Below, piece by piece: positions 10,656 through 23,055 of a DNA stretch of 64,000 nucleotides; the stretch's first letter is position 1, and each line of letters begins with the position of its first letter. The notes below the pieces were generated by a model, which saw only the letters and a program-made list of their open reading frames with translations, was not told the DNA's origin and did not search any database. Source of the stretch: Oscheius dolichura (Eukaryota > Nematoda > Chromadorea > Rhabditida > Rhabditidae); assembly GCA_932521035.1 (NCBI GenBank), contig OW051497.1, positions 10,354,001 through 10,418,000 of the forward strand, given 5' to 3'. The position numbers and the translations under genes were made by a program.

Positions 10656-11080
10656 TAGGTGCAAAAATAATCGAAAAAATAGAAGCAAGTAAGAACCGTG
10701 AAACGGCCGAAACAAAAAAAAAGAAATACAAAAAGATCCCTTTTTATAAACGAATAATTTTACAACAAAAAAAAATATACAAAAATGAGGTCGTCTTTGT
10801 CGTTGGCTTTGAGCTGGGGACGAGATGGTCAGGAAGTCCGACAAATCCAACACTCCTTTTCCAATGGTCAGTACGTCTTCTAGATAACCATCGTCCCGCT
10901 GTTCTTCACTCCTTTTGACCACATCCTCTGGAGTTACTCGGGCTTCAAAATTATCTATACTTCAGCCTCCAAATTGAGAATCTGAACTTGTAAAGTGAAA
11001 GGAAAAATAATTACAAATACTCACCATAGATGGAGGAAGCCGAAAGGGCAATCACTACCCATATTAGTTCCAATTTGAAT
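10631..11080 (-). CDS. Unrecognised, possibly secreted protein, 5' end unresolved
   Basis: A hydrophobic segment (LIWVVIALSASSIY) is joined across a ~60-nt intron to DNFEARVTPEDVVKRSEEQR, DDGYLEDVLTIGKGVLDLSD, FLTISSPAQSQRQRRPHF, and, after a longer T-rich intron, to FDAEVEV and stop at 10631. The hydrophobic stretch followed by a polar acidic/basic tail suggests a signal peptide or anchor. I could not find an ATG in the same frame; the exon frame is closed by a stop just upstream, so the start may lie in an unseen exon. First gene of the minus-strand series on this reading. Function unknown. Confidence 0.4.
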
Positions 11081-11275
11081 ACAATGTTGTATTCTTTCTC
11101 AGGAAGAGTGTCTCTTCTCCATTTTTCCAAAAATAGAGCCGCGAGTTATGCAGGACTGAAATATGAATAGTTTATACATACGAAGAAAAGGGAAATAAGA
11201 TTTTATAGACAAAAAAGCAAAAAGTTTGGATAGTTGTTGGGAATTTCGTTCCGAATTTCGAAAAACTTTTTCAAG

Positions 11276-11402
11276 TATAGTTCTTTTCCAAAAAATAATC
11301 CGGCTTTTTCTTGAAAATCAGGCAAAATTTTGTTCCCGAATCCCAAAATGGTCCCGAACGGAGGCAAATTACTGTATCCCTATTTTTTGGAAAAGAACTA
11401 TA
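11276..11402. repeat. Perfect 22-bp inverted repeat with 83-bp spacer
   Basis: The arm at 11276-11297 (TATAGTTCTTTTCC then AAAAAATA) is the exact reverse complement of 11381-11402. The whole unit is 127 bp. It has the size and form of a miniature inverted-repeat element or a long hairpin. I see no clear target-site duplication. Confidence 0.65.
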
Positions 11403-12622
11403 ACTCTGTTTTTTAAGATGATGTCAATAGTAATTAAAATACGACAGCCGCGCAAATTACAGGGTTGAGTAAACTAATGAGAAAAAGATAAATACTAAGG
11501 GGGGGCTTGTTGACAGTGCTCATTTGCATTCACAGGAGGGTGTGGGGGAGGGCCACCCAGTCATTTTTCGCTTGGAGACCTTTATCCTGAGGGACTGAAT
11601 ACGGTGCATTTCGATATTCGGAACAGAGCAGAGAAATAAACTGTTTCAAAAGAGAAATAAAGCAAACGAAAAGGATAGAACTAAGTTGCAAGTAAATGAA
11701 AGAAAAAGGAACATTGTGGCCTGTTTTTCGTAAATCGCACATTCTCTAAAGACAGCTTCAAGCGGTACCACACGAAATGATTTTTATGCATTGTGGCATA
11801 CATGGGCAGACCGCCAAATTTCGGGCGCGCCCGCTTTTCTACGGGCGTGTTTTTAGGTGTTATAAAGAAGATGAGACTCTTTATGATCTAAACAACCATA
11901 GCAGAATTGTGATAAATCTCTATTGTTATTGCTAGATGGTCACCGACGATAAAGACGCATCTGGCGGAGGATCACAGACCGCGTTAGCTCCTTTGAGCGG
12001 CAAAGTAATTGAGGGGTCATAATGCATAGTAGGTACTTGCTCTATGTCATGTTGCCTATTTCTGCGCCGTCGGTATCATGCCTCATTAAAAGGTACTGGG
12101 AATATTTCCCACCGTCTTTAATGGCCGCCCCTTCCTCTTGAGAAATCCTTGATAGCCACAGACGAAGCAGAGAACGTTCTCGGTAACAACTTTTTCAAAA
12201 ACCACAACAGGGAGCGTGGAGCCAGTATTGAGTGAGTTTCCTGGAGTTCACCCATTTTTACCCCATTTGTGTGGCTCCATTTGGGCGTTCGATGTCCTTC
12301 AGGCAATGTATCGAATTAAAGAAAATCAAAGATACAGTACACTAGTCCTTCCGAATAGAGCGCATAAGCAGCAGCAGCTGCCATCCTCGGTATGATCAAA
12401 GTCTATTGGACTGGGGTTTTCTCTCCACGTCTTCAAATCGTGCTAACAATCCTCCTCGGTAAATAATTCTTATTTAATCTTATATAATTTATTGTTTCAT
12501 CAGTAGATAGATGCTTGTAATACGATATGGTAAGTAGTACAACGCAGTAAGTAGCAGATTGGCAATGTTGTAGGTGTAAAGCATAGTTGAATAGTTAAAA
12601 TAGTACAAAAGAAGGTAGGAGT
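11403..12622. other. Intergenic, downstream of alpha-catenin
   Basis: Holds one copy of the 35-bp element (12333-12366). An isolated first-exon-like frame (MVTDDKDASGGGSQTALAP, 11936) follows a CTAG acceptor, but no next exon can be joined, so it is not called as a gene. Confidence 0.4.
12333..12366 (+). repeat. Dispersed 35-bp element, copy 3
   Basis: Begins TACAGTAC and ends CCGAATAGAGCGCATA; one base shorter than the other two copies. It is followed by a short GCA run. Confidence 0.5.
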
Positions 12623-15600
12623 TTAAGTAAATTGAGCCAAAGCCTGCTCTGGACGCATTGGACGACGTTCGCTGGCTCGGCGGATGACACTGGTGTTGTT
12701 TCGCTCAGGACGGACAAGAGGCTGCTTCTGAGGAGGCGCCATTTTCCACTCAATACGAGCTCCTCCGGAATTAGGCCGACGAAACTGAAAAGCACAGATT
12801 ATTACAGTTAACAGAAAGACGAAAAACACTATCTCAACACTATCGAAGACAAATCGCCATGCGCAAAATGAAAATCTGTTTGGTTCACAAAACAACGAAT
12901 ACTAGCACAGCGACACGAACAATCACAGCAAAACTCCATATATATAGTCTTACCCTCTTCCGCTGCCTTATGTGATATGTATAAATCGTGAGCCGCGTTT
13001 ACACGAGCTCGTTGGGAATAATGGCACTGGGATAGATGTAGAAAACCGTAAGGAATGTATCCTTACCTTAGTACTGGCAATGTACGCGTCTTTAACTGTC
13101 TGAACCACAGCTTGGAGAAGATTTCTAGATGTCTGAATCAAGGACATGGCAGAGTCAAAAACTGTAGTAGCCATGGTATCATCAATCAGCTGCACGTCGG
13201 CTTTTACCTGAATAAATAAGATTTAAAAGAATAGTTTTTGAATTATTTACCTTACTACAAATATTCAGCTGCTGACAGTAGAGAGGAATTTTAGAAAGAT
13301 TCGCCTGCAAATCTTTCTTGGATTGGGAGTCGGCAGATTCGTTGGCGATCTGTTGAGCCAAGGCGCAGAGCTTCGTTCCATCGACAGAAATGGCCTGGGC
13401 GGCTTGGATAACATCCATCGTTGTTTTCAATTCTCCTCGTCCTCTGAAATTCTTTGTACTCTACAATAAAAAGTTCAACAAACCGTGTGAAGTCTGTCAT
13501 TTGCATCATGATCATGCACATATGCTTAGCCAGAACGATGATGTCGTTTCCAGTCTCGTCCCATTTAGCCACCTCGCGGTCGAAGTGAGTCTGAGTGATC
13601 TTGTAGAAGTCGAGTTGCTCCTTGATGATCTTCTTGTGCTTCTCGGGCAGAGAGCGCATGACTTTCTGCTGATTGTCGGTGTCAGTAACTTTGACAGCCG
13701 CTTCGGCAGCAACGGGAGCTTCCTCCTCGTATTCGTTGTCAGAATCGACATCATTTGGATCCCGGTTGAGGAGAAGAGCGTTCCTGATGTCTTTCACCCC
13801 GGTCAGAACAGCTTCGCAGGCGTCAATATAGACATCCAATTCTTGTTGACTGAAAAGGTAAGCGTAAGTAAACAGCAGAGGTTATAAACGTACTGTTCTT
13901 GTTCTGTGATATCTCCGTGCGGTACACACAACTGCATGAGATCGTTTTCAAAACGAGGCAGGTCCTTTTCACGAAGCTTCCTCGCCGCCAATTTCACTTT
14001 GTCAGAGCCACCATGAACAGGCAAGGCGTCAATCTCCTCCTCAACAACGGAGCACACCTATAAATTAAGGAAATTATCCTCTAAAGGAATCGAAAAACTT
14101 ACTCTTCGTGCTCGACCACGAATCATTCCCGCAATGCTGTCCAACTCGTCATAGTTCTTATGTTCCAGGACTTGTATTCCAGTTTGGACGTCTTCAATGA
14201 TATGGCTTTCGCTGACGGCCAAGAAGTCGTCAAGAGTAATAATAGAGTCAACTGCCATGGTTAACAGCTTCACCTGAATATGACTATTAAAAACAAGACA
14301 TGGGTTGAGCTTGCCTTCTGCTCCCAGGCATCTCTAAATCGGTTCATGTTTTCCTTGGCCGCTTCACTGTCAGGGTTAGACGCCAGGAGGATAGCCGCTT
14401 GGACAACTTGAGGCGTCAGATTCCTTAGTTGATTGCAAAGATGCCGAATGATTCGAACTCCTTCATAATCCGTCGACATCTCACACGCTGCTTCCGCTGC
14501 CTAGAGAGGAAATTTAGATTCGCTTATTTTATGGCCCTCGTTTTCAGGCTAATGGGGCACCATGAATATTTTATTCACCTTGATCATTCCGTCAGTTCCT
14601 GCCAAGAAGAGGTCAGGGTTGATTCCACGATCTGGATCGAAATGCCTGGCGCTGTGGATCAGTTCCAGCAGCGGCGTGGCTGTATCCAAGAAAGCATCAC
14701 TGACATGGTCAACAGCTGCTCGACGAAGATGTCTACAGATTCTTTAATTAGTGGAACTTTTTGTAGGCAAACCTTTTAAGATTTTTTGTAGTGCCATCGA
14801 CATTGACCACAGCTCGCTCAACTTCCTGTCCGTATGTTGTCTTTCCAATGGACTCCTCATAACGATCCAGCAGATGTTGAAGAGCTTCTCTCAGGTTATT
14901 GCACTCGTCCACAATATTGGCTTTTCTCGGTGTTCGAGTATTTCCTGTAACTTTGGGTAAACAATATGGAACATGACCCACCGATATCAGCAAGTTTGAG
15001 ACCAGCTCGGCTGATGATTTGTTCCAAGTTATCTTCTAATTCAGGCTTATGCACACGGCTTCTATAGGTTCCTGGCTCCAGGTAGAACTTATTTTGGAAG
15101 TCGTTGAACATGGATGCGAGGTTAGTTCCATGAGCCAGTGAAGAATATGGTAGGGAGGAGACCTCCGAATCATTCAGCCCCTCTCTCAGAGCATTCAAAG
15201 CGGTCTGTGCTTCACTGTGAGCAAACTGTACATTGTGACGAGCTTCAGCAGAGCGATGATGAAGATAACACTGAATATAGGTTAATCCTGGCCTTAGTGA
15301 GCTTCTACCTTGATGGCTGTATACATCAACGGCATTGAAGATATCAACTGAGCCTCAGCTGCAAGTAAATTCTGCCTCTGATCAGGATCTCTCAAATCGC
15401 CAATTCGTTTTCTAAATAACTAATTGATAGCCAAAATAAAAATTATTTTGAGTACCTAACAGTCTCACTGACTTCATCCACCTGCGATTTGAAAAGATAA
15501 AACCGCTCTTCAATTTCGACGTCATTGGAAGACCCGGCAAGGGAATTCAAGGCTTTTTCAGCTTCATCAATGGCGGATAATAGACAAGAGACGTCTACTT

Positions 15601-16240
15601 GGTCGGCGATAATCAGAAGGAAGGCCATAGACTGAAAAATAATTGATAAAAGGCAAGATATAAATACTAACATAGAGAAGTCTCCTTCCGGCATCGACTG
15701 CTTGAGCGCGATGTTGAATGGAACTGCTATTATGGATAAAAGAGTATCCAATTTTGGTCATATCATGTCCGGCTACTTGAACATCATGTAAAGCTGCTTC
15801 TAATCGATGAATATCCTCCTCACTCTGAAAATATTAAAAAATAAATTGCGGTATCTTCATTTTAAATGTATTGCAACTGCTTTATCTCAATAAGGCTCTA
15901 TAAAAATTAATTTTATAAGAAAACACACCGTAGCTAGATGTCTGCTCTCTTGAACAGCATTGTGGCCCATTTGAAGAAATTGTTGAACTCCTTCTTCAAT
16001 TACAATGACCAGATTATTTGGATTTTCTCCTGGCGGCAATTGAAACGTTTCAGAAATGGAAGTAATCTGAAAAACAAAGAGAAATGATTTTTAAACTCCG
16101 TTGTTCGAAAAACAACTCATGAAATATTTAAAAAGCCGTGAATAACTTACATTGTCCACTAGTGAGTAAATAATGATCTCCACAGATTTGGTCTTCACCC
16201 TGCTCATATCAAACTGTGCTTTGGCTGTAGCTCTACCCAT
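12623..16240 (-). CDS. hmp-1: Alpha-catenin
   Basis: A multi-exon gene reading collinearly with animal alpha-catenin over nearly its whole length. Recognisable blocks in order are IIADQVDVSCLLSAIDEAEK (N-terminal vinculin-homology region that binds beta-catenin), NLEQIISRAGLKLADIG, VDECNNLREALQHLL, VVQAAILLASNPDSEAAKEN, ITLDDFLAVSESHIIEDV, MIRGRARRV, WDETGNDIIVLAKHMCMIM, MTDFTR, LSKIPLYCQQLNICSKV, and the actin-binding end SAMSLIQTSRNLLQAVVQTV with APPQKQPLVRPE. The protein links cadherin-beta-catenin complexes to F-actin at adherens junctions. The start MGRATAKAQF follows TTTTCAG-ATCAAA-ATG, a trans-splice-like acceptor. The last intron (12785-13066, ~280 nt) is unusually long for this locus. 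The symbol is the C. elegans orthologue name, assigned by family likeness. Confidence 0.9.
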
Positions 16241-17331
16241 TTTGATCTGAAAATAATATTAAAATATGAAAATTAAAAAGAAAGAAAAAAATCGAGAACA
16301 ATTCCCGATTTGGTAAGGAATTTTGTGTGAAGAGGCGGCTGAGGATGAGTGTGTGCGTGTATGCGTCATACGAAGGTAGCGAGATACAATGCGATAGGAG
16401 GAGATCGCAGAAAGGAAAGGAGCAATCCGCCTACCAAGGTCAATTTGGTATGGAAACTCAACAATTGTCCCGATTAGAATACGGCCCTCAACATTTAGGC
16501 AAAAAACGTTGCTAACGATTTCGAACGGGACGGAGGCTATTTGGAGGTCATTACGAAAGCCAACCAGAGTGTAAAAGAACGGCCCGAAAGCAGTGGCGAT
16601 CCGTCATTCGCTTCGGACACGGATGAATGCTCGAGTGAAAAATCAATAGACTGTAGAAAATGGGAACAATACTAGATAAACAGCTGTAACCTTTTAAAAT
16701 CCCCTTTACCCGCCAAAAGTTATGATTTGATTATTCTGACGGGGGCAGAGATACCTTGTCAGCCGGACGGGGCCTCATTATCACTTGCCCCCATCTTGTG
16801 AGTACGGGGGTTTATGATTGAGCGCCTGTCACCATAAGGAGCGAGCATCTTCTAAAAGGAACAACAAAAGGCTTGTTTATAACATGACAATGCGCTCCGC
16901 TTGGCCTGGTTACTAATCGAGTCCTTAAAAGTGGATTAGTTCTAATGGATTGCCTCAGGGCGCTTCCCCGACAAAATAGAGGTGGCTTATAAGAGATGGA
17001 CGACTATATTAAGGAGCTACGCTGGAATATTAGAGTCCAAGAGCTCTTCTATTCAGAAATATAAAGCACATTCTCAAGGATGCAAGCAATGAAGAGCATT
17101 TCTAATGAACTGCCGATCAGTTATGGGAAAATTTAAAGAATTTGCTCCCATTTCCCATTCAGAAAATTCTACAATAACATTTTTTAGTATTATATTATAT
17201 TTTATTAGAATCTCTCTTGAATAAGTGCTGAGCAACGTATTGGCAATGGTACAGGTACCCGAAAAATATACAATAACTCTAACTGTACACAGAAAAATCT
17301 ACGTTGTTCTTTCTTAAAAGACGAAGTTTCT
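16241..17331. other. Intergenic between alpha-catenin promoter side and pyruvate carboxylase 3' end
   Basis: No supportable coding exon. It should contain the alpha-catenin promoter. No structured RNA recognised. Confidence 0.4.
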
Positions 17332-20300
17332 TTACGGCTCAATTTCGATAACAAGATCTCCTGCTTGGCATTTTGTTCCTTGTCCGGCGTGGATTTTCTT
17401 CACTGTTCCGGCGATCGGTGTATCAATGACCATTTCCATTTTCATGGCCGAGAGGACAAAGAGGGGCTGCTTGGGTGTGACCTGAAAATGATGAGATAAT
17501 CCAGCCGTAAACATGGATTCCCGTACCTTATCTCCTTCCTTCACTTTCACCTCAAGGACTTCTCCCGGCATCGGGGCACCAATAGATCCGCGGACTCCGG
17601 GAAGCGCTCTGGGGCGGGTGATGATTTCCTAAACAGGGGGATGACTCATGTCTAAAAAGGGTGACCAACCTTACTGGCTTCCTTGTCCTGGACAAAGATA
17701 CTGCGCATCTGTCCGTTGAGATCAAAGAAGACTTCGCGTTCTCCTCGCTTGTTCAATTTTCCTTCGGCCAGAAGTTGGATGGCGAGGGTCTTTCCTTTCT
17801 CGATCTCGACGTCGCATTCCTCAGCAATATCCAATCCGGTGAGGAAAATGCGGGTAGGAAGTTTATCAACGGGTCCATATGTCTGGCGGAACCTCTCGAA
17901 TTCATCAAAGACTGAGGGGAACATGGCAGAAGACATGACATCAACATCTCTGAAAATGTATAGCTGAATTGATAACGAATGGTACAAACCTGAGGGGTCT
18001 GCCGTGTTTCTCTTCCAAGTCGGTCTTCATTTTTTCCATATCAGCAGGTGGAACATTCTCTCCGGGACGGCCGTCAATCTTCTTCTTACCACGAAGGACT
18101 TTAGTACGGAGAGGTTCGGGGAATCCGTAAGGAGGTTGCCCAACATTACCCTAAACATATTTAATAAATTGAAAGATGAAAAAAACGAACCTGCATGAAG
18201 TCTACAACACTCTTGGGGAAGGACAGATCATCAGCACGATCGACCAACGTTTCACGAGTTAGCTGGTTCTGTACCATGAACTGGGCCAAGTCTCCAACAA
18301 TCTTAGAAGAGGGAGTGACTTTGATGATGTCTCCGAGGGCAAGGTTAGCTTCGTGGTACATTCTTTTTACCTCGTCGAATTGGCTTCCGAGTCCGAGGGA
18401 GAAGGCCTGAAATTATAAAAGTTTCAAAGCATAGGGGAGAATGTTTACTTGGAATTGAAGGTTGGTGTACTGTCCTCCAGGAATTTCGTGCTTGTAGACA
18501 TCGGCGTTTCCACTCTTCATTGTAGTGGCACATTCGAAGGGAGCATACAGTTGACGAGTTGTCTCCCAGTATGCGGAGTATTTGCTGATTTCATCAAGCG
18601 ACAGTCCTGTAAGAAAGTAATAAGTATTGAATAGGACGTATGCTTACCAGTGTCGAAGGGAGTATTCTGGAGAGAAGCGACAATAGCACCCATACTTGGC
18701 TGACTGGTCATTCCACTCATACTGTCAACAGCAGCATCGACGACATCAGCTCCAGCCTTGGCACACTCCAGCATCGAAGCAACGGCGGCTCCGGCAGTAT
18801 CGTGGCTGTGGACATGGATAGGCATGTCAGGATATTTCTCCCTCAAAGCGCCGATCAGCATCTTCGCAGCTTCTGGCTTCAATACTCCAGCCATGTCCTT
18901 GATGGCGAGGATGTGAGTTCCAGCCTTTACCAGTTGCTCAGCAAGATCCAAGTAGTATTGGAGGTTGTATTGTGTCCTTGAGCGGTCGGACACGTCTCCA
19001 GTATAAGAAATGGCGGCTTCGATAACTCCTCCAGCGTTTCCAACAGCTTCCATTCCGACGATCAAATTGGGAAGATAGTTCAAGGAGTCGAACACGCGGA
19101 AGACGTCCATTCCTGACTTCACAGCCAATTCACAGAACTTGTGGATGACATTGTCGGGGTAGTTGCTGTATCCCATGGCATTTGCTCCACGAAGAAGGCA
19201 TTGGAAGGGGATGTTGGGAATCAGAGCTCTCAGAGTCTCCAGTCTTTCCCATGGGCACTCGTGAAGGAATCTCATAGAAACGTCGAATGTAGCTCCTGAA
19301 AGTAAAAATTGGTAAATGAATTAAAAAGAAACACACCTCCCCAGTTTTCCAGAGAGAATAGTTGAGGAAAAGATTGACTGAGGTAGGGAGCAATCTTGGC
19401 CAGGTCATATGTACGGACGCGGGTTGCCAGAAGAGATTGATGAGCATCACGGGAAGTCGTATCCGTGATCATGCAGCCAGGCTGTTTTCGAACGGCCCGA
19501 GCGAAAGCTTCAGGACCGTCTTTCACAAAAACTTGACGAAGTCCCATAGGAGGACGAGTTCCTGCAATTCTTAGGTAAGGAAAAGCGAAATAAAACAGCC
19601 TAACCGGCTTTGATGTGAGGCACAGGGGGGTCAACATTGGCTGGCTTTTGAGCTGTTACTAGTGGTGTCGTAGGTCCGTTCACTTGGACTTCTCCCAAGT
19701 AGCTCAACAGCTTCTGGGCTCTGTTTTGAGAGGGCTTGAATTGGAAGAGCTCGGGATGCTCATCAATGAAGTAGGTGTCTACGGAAGCATCAAGGAAAGA
19801 AGGTTGTTGGAGGACATTCATCAAGAAGGGAATATTGGTCTGAAAATAGAGTTGTAGTCAAGCTAAGGGGGAGATTGTTACCTTTACTCCGCGGATTCTG
19901 AATTCCTTGAGTGCTCGAATCATTTTAGCGCAAGCGTTTGGATGGTTTCTAGCAGAGGCGATGACTTTAACCATGAGGGAGTCGTAGTGGGGAGAGATGA
20001 TGGAACCAGCGTAGGCGGAAGCAGAATCCAGACGAATTCCCATACCTTCTCCAGATCGGAACACCTACAACCAATTGGTAAAAGGGAATAGTGTGTGTAA
20101 CATACCTCAATTCTTCCCGAATCGGGTTGGAAGTTCCTGGCGGGGTCTTCAGTAGTAACACGGCATTGGATGGCAGATCCGTGAGGTACAATAGTTTCCT
20201 GACTGAGTTTTAAATCGCTGAGCTTCTTTCCTTCAGCAATACGGATTTGGGCTTGGACAAGATCGACACTGAAGAAATATTTCCTTTGAAAGGTACGAGA

Positions 20301-21465
20301 AGTGGAACTCACCCAGTAATTTCTTCAGTAACTGTGTGCTCGACTTGAAGACGAGCGTTTACTTCAATGAAGTAGTAGTTACCCTTCTTGTCCACCAGGA
20401 ATTCAACAGTTCCGGCATTCTGATATCCGACGTGTTTGGCAAGACGGAGAGCATCCTCAAGGATCTTCTCTCGTACACCTTCGGGAAGAGCTGGGGCGGG
20501 AGCAATCTCCACAACTTTCTGATGACGCCTTTGGACGGAGCAGTCACGTTCATAGAGATGAATTATGTTTCCATGATGATCTCCTAGAAATAGCCAGTAT
20601 ACTGATAAAAATAGACTAAGGCTAACCAAGCAGTTGTACTTCAATGTGTCGGGGTCTCTCGATGAATTTTTCCACAAAGAGGCTGCCATCTCCGAAAGCA
20701 GCTTGGGCTTCGGAGTAAGCTCTTCGGAAGTTTTCTTGGACATCTTCCAGCCTGTCCACTCTCCTCATTCCACGACCTCCTCCTCCATAAGCTGCCTTCA
20801 ATATGATCGGCGTACCATATTGTTGGGCAAAGGCGACAGCTTCCCTGAAAATAAATTCTTGATAAAACAAAATAAAAAAGACTAACTCAGCAGTGGTAAT
20901 TGGGCCGGGAGTACCAGGTACAACTTGAACTCCTGCCTCGATAGCGGCTTGTCTAGCAGCTACCTTATCACCCATCCGGGCCATAACATCAGGAGTCGGT
21001 CCGATGAAAACAATTCCAGAGTTTTCACACGCCTGTGCAAAATCAGATCGCTCGGAGAGGAATCCATATCCAGGATGAATTGCATCGACATTGTGCTAAA
21101 AATGAATATTAGTAAAAATGGAGGAAAGAAGGCAAACCTTAAGAGCTGTGTCGATGATCTGGTCGATGGTGAGGTAGGCAGCCACAGGGGGAAGACCTTT
21201 TCCAATAAGGAAAGCTTCGTCGGCTTTCAGCCTGTGCATGGAGTGTTTGTCCTGCTCACTGTAGATGGCGACGGAGGTCTTGTTCAACTCTGTCAGGGCT
21301 CGGAAGACACGGATAGCGATTTCTCCTCTGTTTGCGACCATAACCTGAACTTTCCGTTAACCCGGAACATTGATTCCCGCTTACTTTTTTGAATTCTCGC
21401 TGCTGTATAGAGGCATTCCTGGCCTGTAGAATTAGCCCGAATCGTGGAAATAATCCGAAACGCAT
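17332..21465 (-). CDS. pyc-1: Pyruvate carboxylase, mitochondrial
   Basis: A full multi-exon gene of about 1,170 codons, the normal size for the single-chain enzyme. The N-terminus [19 protein letters not shown] is a basic mitochondrial presequence. The biotin carboxylase part follows ([64 protein letters not shown]). The carboxyltransferase barrel carries [25 protein letters not shown] and [13 protein letters not shown]. The C-terminal biotinyl domain has SAMKMEM with the biotinylated Lys. It converts pyruvate, bicarbonate and ATP to oxaloacetate for anaplerosis and gluconeogenesis. Introns are 40-60 nt. The ATG (21465) lies just after AATTTTCAG-CGAAC, again a trans-splice-like acceptor. No missing catalytic block seen. 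Confidence 0.95.
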
Positions 21466-23055
21466 GTTCGCTGAAAATTATAAATGAGTATGGGAATAAC
21501 GAACACATGATCAAACAAAAAATAGGCTGAGCAGTCCTTGGCCAACGACTAAGAAAAATGCGAACAAACCAGTTTCCGCCCCGTAGTAAACAAGGAAAGC
21601 CCTTCGAAAAGATAGCCATAAGACAATAACAAAGAACCGATTGATTTTGATTAAAAGACAAACTAAAGTTGAGAGCGGCGGAACGAGACGGACACGACTA
21701 AACAACAAGCCATGGGTTTTGGAGGAGGACTGCGCGATGGACACCTGTTTGGTTACATAGATCAGTGAACTATCGGACGATTGAAAAAATATATTAAAGG
21801 TAGTGAGGAGCGGCTAAAGGTTAAATTTTAATGACCATACTTTATGGAGGAAGTCGGGGAGACCGTTACCAGTGATAAGAAGAACAAACAACGCCGAAAG
21901 GAAAGAAGGAACGCGTCAAAACAAGGTGCTTGACTTTGTGTCTAAGTCTAGATAAACCATGACCCCATGAACGGCCTGAAGTTGAAGTGTGTTCGCAAAA
22001 AAATCAATTGAAGGAGAGGAAGTTTAAGAGGGGTACAGGGCAAAGCAATAAAAAAGACTAAGGAACAACCACCCGAGGTGGGTGCACGATGAGCGAATGA
22101 CAAACTTCGGGGGGCATCTAGAAGCTTGGCGGAAACAAGCAAAGCGAAGATGGAAACGCGAACGCTTTCGCTTTTACTAGCATAAGAGGTCAGAGGCCAA
22201 CAAGTCTTGAACTCTTGAACCTAAAAAGTCTAAACAACAATTGTTCCCAGGATAAAAGAAAATAGGGGTTGAGTAGATGCAAGGTTGACAGCCATGATCG
22301 TAAATCGCATAACCTTGCCAAAGATGGGATGCTATCGCTGGACAAACAACTGATTGTTCGCCTATGATATTGCAACCTCTGTTATTCTTTAGGATATTAT
22401 CCTTGAACTTTTGGCAAGCTAAAATATGAGATTAAAATAGCAGTGTCTCTTTAAAAAAATCAGAAGGTAACAACAAACAACTCGGGGAAGTCCAGGCTAA
22501 GAATAAAACAACGATTGCTCGCAACGCACGTTCACTCTGGCGGTCAGATCAACGGCCCCATAGAACGATCAAAGAAGTTGAAGCCACGAGGAACCTTTGA
22601 CTGTGAGCTGAACAGAGAACGAGAAAACTGTTACTTACCCATTTTTAGGTCGTATCTTTATGAACAGAATCTGCCGACTGCCATTTTCGATAAAGTAGCA
22701 TAGGGAACGTAGAACAGATTGAAATTGAGGGAGGTGTCTCTGCCATCTGAAACGGATATTGTTTTCTTTTTCTAATTTCATTGAAACACTGAACAAAGGG
22801 CAATGATATTATTCTTATTCCAGGGAAAGGGAGTTGTTACTCCTTTGCCGCCTACAAGCTACATTCGCTGCTTTTTATAAATAAAGAGTACAGATTATGT
22901 AAATTAAATATAAAAAATTACTTTTTATTCAAGGAAGAGCAAAATTTAAAATATTAAAATTCGGAAAAACTCGCTTGACCGTCCTGGCAAAAACGTAGTA
23001 AGCGTCATACGTATTACGCTTTTACTATTGCTATCTATTCTAAAGAAAGCTTCTA
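21466..23055. other. Intergenic
   Basis: A divergent promoter region between pyruvate carboxylase (-) and the sulfurtransferase (+). Several short open frames without splice context; nothing supportable. Confidence 0.4.

Noticed and set aside
11936-12023. First-exon-like frame MVTDDKDASGGGSQTALAP after a CTAG acceptor
   Set aside because: A plausible donor follows, but no downstream exon with matching phase or homology was found.
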